Shown here in pieces: positions 57,850 to 64,000 of a stretch of DNA of 64,000 nucleotides. How positions within the stretch are numbered: position 1 is the first letter of the stretch; every line of letters starts with the position of its first letter. Position numbers and translations under genes: made by a program. The notes below the pieces were generated by a model. It saw only the letters and a list, made by a program, of their open reading frames with translations. It searched no databases and was not told the DNA's origin. The stretch lies in contig OZ022503.1 in the NCBI GenBank assembly GCA_963989385.1, positions 48,234,858-48,298,857 of the forward strand, in the 5' to 3' direction. This DNA comes from Ctena decussata (Eukaryota > Mollusca > Bivalvia > Lucinida > Lucinidae).

Positions 57850-58895
57850 GCTTTGATCAAGTAAAAACTTCTTGATTTAATTGAGTGGACCTTCCAAAGG
57901 GAAGGTTCAACTTATCTTGCATGTAACGAAAGAAACGCTTTCTTTAATTCTGAAAACCAAAACCGATATAAACTTTGTTCATGTCAAAATATGTGTGAAG
58001 CGTTAACATACCTTTTAGATAATATTTACATTAGATTTGGTACGAAGTTATAAAGACAAATTGTTGGTATTACGGTTGGTACTTATTATGCTTCTGTTGT
58101 AGTGGATTTGTTTTTATTTTGCTACGAAAGAGATTTCATGTCTTCTCTTTCTAATGATAAACAATCTGAAATTGTTGAAGCTTTTGATTCTACATCTAGA
58201 TATCTAGATGACCTTTCAAATATTGACAATCCTTACTTTGAAGGCATGGTGAATCAAATTTATCCACCTGAGCTACAGTTAAACAAAGCTAATCAGCCGA
58301 TACTGAAGTCTCTTTTTTGGATTTACATTTATCTGTTTCAAATGGATTTGTTTTATCCAAAATTTATGATAAACGCAATGACTTTGATTTTGACATAGTA
58401 AATTTTCCATTTTTGGATGGTGATGTTCCCCGTTCTACCTCTACGGGTTTTACATCTCTCAAGATATTCGGTTTGCTAGAGAATCTAGTCATGTGACTCA
58501 CTTCAATGCCCGTAGTAAAATTTTAACTGCTAAGCTTCTCCAACAGGTCTATAGATATCATCAGCTTCGTACGATGGCCCAGTTGGCTCACTTTTCATTT
58601 ACATACTTCTTCACAATTCCGAATTCCGATGATTGCTTAAATAAGAGCCGCGACACGAGAAAACCTCCATAGTGGTTGTACGCCCAGCGCTGACTCAGAT
58701 CAGCCTGGGAATGCGCCCATTCTGATCTACGATGGCCCATTTGGCTCACTTTTCATTTCCATACTACTTCACAATATAAATGTAATGCTACAGTCTTCAT
58801 GTTTAGTGGTTAACCCAATTATGGTTGAACACGTTGCTTCCCTCTTTAATTGCACGCTGGTTGATCAGGCATCAGACTCAATGATGGGCCCGACA
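57850..58895 (+). pseudogene. Decayed reverse transcriptase of a retroelement
   Basis: Several frames together resemble one reverse transcriptase. FGTKLYRQIVGI lies before 58090 and FLFCYERDFM near 58110. RYLDD at 58195-58220 is the catalytic YxDD box, followed by NPYFEGMVNQIYPPELQLNK. After a frameshift the frame resumes (DFDFDIVNFPFLDGDVPRS near 58375-58440), with a far C-terminal block (VNPIMVE, SLFNCT) near 58815-58890. Frameshifts, a missing stretch and the family A fragment inserted at 58645 show it is dead. Such proteins are common in mollusc and coral genomes. Whether it belongs to a Penelope-like or DIRS-like class could not be decided. Confidence 0.75.
58645..58727. mobile_element. 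Foldback family A, partial copy
   Basis: Left arm only (GAGCCGCGACACGA to CGCCCATTCTGATC), inserted within the reverse transcriptase relic, which resumes with a repeated phrase GATGGCCCATTTGGCTCAC. Confidence 0.75.
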
Positions 58896-58899
58896 TAAA

Positions 58900-59640
58900 G
58901 CTACTTAATTTAGTTGGTTGGGGCCGGAGTTTGCCCTGTCTGTTGCTTGGTTATTCGGGGTTCAACTGATAGTTTTCTTTTGCTCCGGTATTTCAGTGGT
59001 GTTGTCTGACTTCCCAGGGGTCTGCTGGTGTCGCAATACGTTCTTTCCGTTGAATCCTCATCTATGATTCATCATAGGCCTTATCTGTGATTTGTTTGTT
59101 TCCGGCGATGATTCATTGATGAGGTAGGAAACCTGCATGCGGACCAAACAGCTAACTTGATGTTTTAAACCACCGCAGAAGCAGAGAGCGAGGTTTGGGC
59201 CCAGTAAAACATGTTTTAGCCCCAAAGTAATCTTTTGCTGACCGTTCCAAGGCGGTACTTCTGTTGCGGTTCCTTGATGTTATATTGTGCTGTGTCCGCT
59301 TGTCTATGGTCACTGGCGGTTTTGTCACCCGTATTGCTGCCAAATCTGCCTTCTGCTTTGTTTTGTTTTGTAACTAAAATAAAAAAATAAGTAAAAACAG
59401 ATGTTGATGCTGTCATTGGGGTTGCTGAATGACCCTCTGTTTGGGAAAGAGCTGCTCATTCGGTTTACTGTGCGTGTCTTTCATAAACTTGTCACTTTCT
59501 GTGTGTATGTGCTTCTTTCCCTATTGGTTTTGAGAGCGGAATGTGGGATTTGATTGTATCAATTCCTGATCATAGCCCATATTTTTACTTTGAACTAGTC
59601 AATGGCATAAAGCAAAGTAAAGCAAAATCAAAGGCTTAGA
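58900..59640 (+). other. Probable 3' trailer of the retroelement relic
   Basis: GT-rich non-coding sequence directly following the reverse transcriptase block; no genes. Assignment is positional. Confidence 0.35.
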
Positions 59641-59654
59641 GGCTTAGTTCAAAA

Positions 59655-59875
59655 AAGTTATAACCCCCCCTCCGCAAGGAGGGCTGTAACTAATGTTGTG
59701 AGAACTTAGATTAGATTAAACATATTTTATTGACTTTATATACAATGGGGTTGGGCTACAAGTTCTCGCAACATTAGTTACAGCCCTCCAACTTGTAGCC
59801 CGACCCCTTTGCTATTTATTTAGGCAATAAAATATGTTTAAACTACCCCCCCCCCCCCCCCCCCCCGCAAAAAAA
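59655..59875. repeat. Foldback with GGAGGGCTGTAACTAATG arms and C-run
   Basis: The arm at 59680 is complemented at 59770-59792; outer AAACATATTTTATTG/CAATAAAATATGTTT arms extend it. A long C-run follows at 59847-59866. Confidence 0.75.
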
Positions 59876-60825
59876 ATGAAAAAAAAATATAAATAATACT
59901 AAAATAATATAAAATAAATTAATAATAATAATCAGAATAATAATAATAACTTGCCTTTTTCTAGAGACGGTCAAAAAAGAGCGGTCAAAATGTAATCTGT
60001 AAGATTACAAGGTATGGCTACTTTACAGTGATGGAAAGGTAGCAGGTGGTGTGATTTTTAGGCTGACTAATGTTTTTTTATTATTATTATTATTTGTTAC
60101 TTCCATATATGCATTCGGTTCTTCAAGATATGCATGTTATTTAAAAAAATTAACATATCCGTAAAATAGAAGAATAGATATACACATGCATTGCAGATGC
60201 AAAGTGATACTAACATATTCAGTGATGAAAGGGAACAAGTGTGATATCCCAGGACTTTAATGGTAGTCAGTAAACAACTACAAAATATATGAAGCTATGA
60301 CCCGCATTTAAAGAACAACCTGGAAAATTATGGATATCAATCACGCTTTACGCCAAAAAAACAACAACAAAAAAACCTTTGACGGTATTAAATACGAACT
60401 GCCTTTTTAGACCACTTTTAAAACTGGTCGGGCCATCTATTTTGACAAATCAGTGTGATATTCAGCCATTGTATACCGAAAGGGATAGAACATCTCGTCA
60501 CATTTTACATGACTGATCATCTCAATGTTTGGAATTTAATGCGATGACAGTGCACGAAGATCATTTCGAATTTGTTGAACAACTGCTTTCTATAACGTGA
60601 AGAAAACAAAAACGTAATTATGATATGGAAAATTAAACGATTCTGTGAATCAAACCTGCGATATAAGGTTAAAATTAAGGAATATATCACTGATTTGTAA
60701 ATGAACACCACCATTGTACATGTATATTGATAGGCTGACAACGTTGACAAATGTCCTAATCAGTGTCTTCAAAATGAATATTTAACATATTGTCAGTGTC
60801 ACTTACTACGAGGGCCAACTGCGCT
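59876..60825. other. AT-rich stretch, nothing recognised
   Basis: AAT-rich low-complexity sequence at the start; no gene or repeat arms. Confidence 0.45.
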
Positions 60826-60829
60826 CACA

Positions 60830-61440
60830 TTTCATTTCCACATTACTTCAGTTTCGAATTCTGCACTCCGAAATTCATAGAAAAATGAACGCTTGTTATA
60901 CTAAACTATTTCGTATCGTCAAGCCTTCAAGTGAAATGATTAATGTAAAGCATAAAACAAAAAAGACTCTTTATCATGACTAAATTCCTTTAAAAGGTCA
61001 TTTAGAAACAAACAAAAAAAATTCACCCGAAAATAAAACGGGAGATTTTCAAACAGAAACCTATATTTTTTTCAAAATCAAAAGCCATACCACAATTCCT
61101 AGCGGGTAGTGAAGATAGGCAATAAAGTTATCCAGGAAAACCAGAATCAATAGTAATAACCAGTATTATTAGAGGAGTGGGCCGTGGGTGGGGATTAAAC
61201 AGCATGTATTTAGCTTGCTAGAATGTTGTCCTCATCTATATCTTAAAATCGCTGTTTAAGGTTTTGTGTGTGTCTCCTGCTACGATGGCCCGTTAGGCTC
61301 ACTTTTTTATTTCCTCACTACTTTCAGTCCGAATTCTGTACTCCGAAATTCGTAGAAAAATGAACGCTTCTTATGCTTATTTATTTCGTATCGCCAAGCC
61401 TTTAAGTGAAATGATTAAAACATACAAGTTTAGCTTTTGA
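60830..61440. repeat. Duplicated block, copy 1
   Basis: Contains two blocks repeated at 62960-63730: ACCCGAAAATAAAACGGGAG...TTAGCTTGCTAGAATG, and GGCTCAC...GAAAAATGAACGCTT...AAGTGAAATGATTAA. The second block itself occurs twice here (60860 and 61290) and relates to 58725. A repeated element tail is likely. Confidence 0.65.
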
Positions 61441-61764
61441 AAAAGCTTGAGAGGTTATCCCTAAGCAAATGAATCTATAGGATGCAAGTGGTAAAGCAGA
61501 AAATTGGCAGCAGTACAAGTTAATTTTATTGTATTCTTGGATTTGTTGAAACTGTAGGTAAGTGGCGAGTTTGACAGCTTTTTCATTTTGTCTAGTGATT
61601 GCTTGTAACAGTTGAGTTTCGGTGCTATTAACTTTTGTTAGATGACCTGTACTGTTTAGTAACGTCTCTTCGTAAGTGGACTGCACACTCTGGTAAGTGC
61701 TTGTATTAGGTGAGATTCTTGTATTAGGCGAGATGAAGTTTTCTGGATAAGTTTTACAGCTCAT
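61402..61764 (-). pseudogene. Possible LTR-retroelement leader and gag start
   Basis: A 120-codon frame, polar and helix-like in its middle, with no known domain. Immediately upstream on the minus strand is TTTGGCGCACCC, which resembles a tRNA primer-binding site after an LTR end in ACA. A second copy of that junction is at about 62795-62850. Suggestive of an LTR-element remnant; the frame could also be chance. Confidence 0.3.
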
Positions 61765-61829
61765 GTCTTAGCAATGCTAGAAGGGACCCTGCAGCTGGGT
61801 GCGCCAAACTGTGGGAGCAAATACCGGTA

Positions 61830-62955
61830 AATAGTGGAACTTATTGATCTGTACTGTTAAGTGATTACTGAACTTTCAGGTAACTGTTTGTATATGATGA
61901 GATAAAGTGTTTTAAGGTGGACGATCCCGGAAGAACTCTGTTCTTGCTTGTTTGAAAAACAAACAGAGTTATTGTTCATCATCAAATCGACTAACTGTGG
62001 AGTATATACAGTTATAATATACACTTACAATATCTACCGTAAAGATCCTAAGTTTTAGGGCACATAGGTCTGTACAAACAGTGGAAACTGAGATCAGACT
62101 GTTCCTTAGGAACCAGAATGATTAAGATCTTCACAGTTTCCATTCCATCTGCGCATTTTTGTCGACATTACTCTGTGGTAGAACCGAATAACAGGAAAAT
62201 AAATAATAGGGCAAGGACCGGCTGTGCTTGCAGCAGGTGCAGAATTTGGGCAGTCTGTTTTGGGGATATTTTGAACTTAAACATTGTTTTTCTAGGAAAC
62301 AAAACGGTGAAATGTTTGTTTTTTTGTTTTATTCTTTAACATACGATGTAAGTTTTACTAAAATAATATGCATAAGCATGCCCCATCGATTGATGATATT
62401 TTTCATGACGTTTTTCATGAAATTCAATTTTCTTGCATTTTTTCAAAGAATGTAAAAATATACTTATTAACAAGAAAACTGCATTTTTTTGTTATCAGTT
62501 TGTTTCAAATATCCTATATTACAGATTATATGATTTGCTGAAATGAAAGTGCATTCATGTGCTAGAGATATGAATTTTAATGGAAAATGTGTAAAAAAAA
62601 TATGTAGAAATACAAAATATTGTTTTTTAGGAAAACAAAACGGTGAAAATTGTTTTTTTCTTACCCAAATGTTTTATAGCTCTTTGGGTTATTTAGACGG
62701 TATAATGGTTTGAATGCCCCGCCAATATTTCTATTCAGTATTCGTCTACCTTAAGATATAAGCTATAAAGATCATGCATTAGCCGGATGCTGGCGAGAAC
62801 CCTGTAGCAGGGTGTGCCAAATGTAGAAGTACCGGGAAATAGTAGGACCTGTATTTTAACAAAAGGAAACGGCGTACAAATCGAGTACGAATTCCTATCT
62901 TAATATGGTTATCCCCGAGGGGATAACCAATAAGACTCTATATAACTAAATGCCA
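61830..62955. other. AT-rich stretch, possible LTR remnant
   Basis: Lies between the two primer-site-like junctions; contains a fragment of the SINE-like family at 62195-62265 and two copies of GGAAACAAAACGGTGAAA (62297, 62630). Confidence 0.35.
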
Positions 62956-62959
62956 TCAA

Positions 62960-63730
62960 AAGGTCATCAAGAAACAAAAGAAATTTGACCCGAAAATAAA
63001 GCGGGAGATTTTCAAACAGAAACCTATATTTTTTTAAAATCATAAAACATACCACACATCCTAGCATGTAGTGGAGACAGGCAATAGTTTTTCCAGGGAA
63101 AAAAAATCACAATCAACAGCAAAAGTCATTTCGAGTATACCAAGAGGGGTGGGGTGTGGGGTTAAACAGCATGTATTTAGCTTGCTAGAATGTTGTCCTG
63201 GGCCCGGTTGTTCAACACTAATGATGTTGTTAGTTAACATTTTGTTAAAATTTCAAACGTTAATATCTCAAATATGCCAATATTTTTGTTGAAAAAAATG
63301 TTAGAAGCTTTTGCGCCTAACGAGCTCGTTAAGAGTTCAACTTGGTAATTTTTTTACGACTTTGTAATCAAATACAGTGATATTTTTGTTGAAAACATGT
63401 GAGAAGCTTTTGCAGCTCCTCACATTTTTTCATAAAAATATCACTGTATTTGATTACTAAGTCGTAAAACAATTACCAAGTTAAACTCTTAACGAGCTCG
63501 TTAGGCTAACAATGCTTTGAACAAAAGGGCCCACATCTATTTCTTAAAATCATTGTTAAAACTTTTGTGTGTGTCACATGCTATGATGGCCCATTAGGCT
63601 CACTTTTTATTTCCATACTACTTCAGTTCCGAATTTCGTAGAAAAATGAACGCTTCTTGTACTAATTTATTTCGTAGCTTTCAAGTGAAATGATTAATGT
63701 GTAGCATAAAACGAATAAGCGGTGGTTTTT
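62960..63730. repeat. Duplicated block, copy 2
   Basis: Same two sub-blocks as 60830-61440, here split by the foldback at 63197-63532. Confidence 0.65.
63197..63532. mobile_element. Foldback element with GTTCAA ends
   Basis: GGGCCCGGTTGTTCAA to TTTGAACAAAAGGGCCC. Arms include CTAACGAGCTCGTTA on both sides and CAAATACAGTGATATTTTT with its complement around a short loop. It interrupts duplicated block 2 between AATGTTGTCC and ACATCTATTTCTT. Confidence 0.85.
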
Positions 63731-63782
63731 ACACAAGGGTTTATAATTGAGAAGATTCTTGCTAAGAGTGATTTGTTGCCCA

Positions 63783-64000
63783 GGGGCGTAGCTAGGAGCA
63801 ACTACACTGTACGCACAATTATGCTTTATACTCACTGAGGGTTATGATAGGGGTTAATCCGCTTAGATACTTCAAATTTTCTGTCTGTTGGCAGTTAGCA
63901 TTAAAATCATGCCCAATTAACAACATTTCAGCATGAAAATACGCAGGTTTGTGTTGAAATTTTGTCAATTTGACAAAATTTCAATACGCACCTGCGTATT
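63783..64000 (+). mobile_element. hAT-like MITE, copy 3, cut by the window edge
   Basis: Begins CAGGGGCGTAGCTAGGAGC; the conserved inner TTTGTCAATTTGACAAA is present. The right end lies beyond the window. Confidence 0.7.

Overview
The window looks like non-model animal nuclear DNA, most likely a bivalve mollusc. The organism is an inference from the repeat types: tRNA-headed SINEs, tandem-repeat-filled interspersed elements, palindromic MITEs and a YLDD-type reverse transcriptase relic. It is AT-rich, intron-bearing and gene-poor, and most of it is interspersed repeats in many families. I see no bacterial operons, CRISPR array, rRNA genes or convincing functional tRNA genes.

The main structure is a segment at 4555-28865 (24,311 bp) with the signature of one giant DNA transposon. 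Its ends are inverted repeats identical over the outer 85 bp, and it is flanked by a matching 5-bp direct repeat, ATACT. Both ends carry the motif CTTACGGACC exactly 168 bp inside. A 408-bp short relative (9234-9641) sits inside it with the same termini, its own 5-bp duplication TTACT, and the same motif (one mismatch on its right side) 95 bp from each end. A paralogous uninterrupted copy of the target lies at about 2395-2480. The segment carries two convergent spliced genes: a plus-strand C2H2 zinc-finger gene (about 8608-13156) whose second half is an exact 60-bp coding minisatellite, and a minus-strand gene (24171 down to 16294). The latter encodes about 1545 residues with a YqaJ/lambda-exonuclease type nuclease domain. 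The long 1431-codon frame of that gene ends inside a splice donor, and two further exons restore a longer product. No known transposase family could be recognised, so the YqaJ protein is the best candidate for the mobilisation enzyme, or else important cargo.

Left flank (1-4554): a 435-bp tandem array, a foldback, and a composite element with about 12 copies of a 157-bp repeat. Right flank (28866-36590): tandem-repeat composite elements, SINE pieces, two foldback copies and long AT-rich stretches. 36.6-48.7 kb: a 21-bp palindromic minisatellite and many MITEs and SINEs. 49.8-53.4 kb: a 3.6-kb inverted-repeat element with a 6-bp duplication and one possible orphan exon. 53.6-64 kb: another composite tandem-repeat element, a decayed reverse transcriptase, LTR-element-like fragments and more foldbacks.

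A roughly 235-bp foldback family (termini GAGCCGCGACACGA) is the commonest repeat: 11 near-complete and 2 partial copies, inside and outside the giant element.
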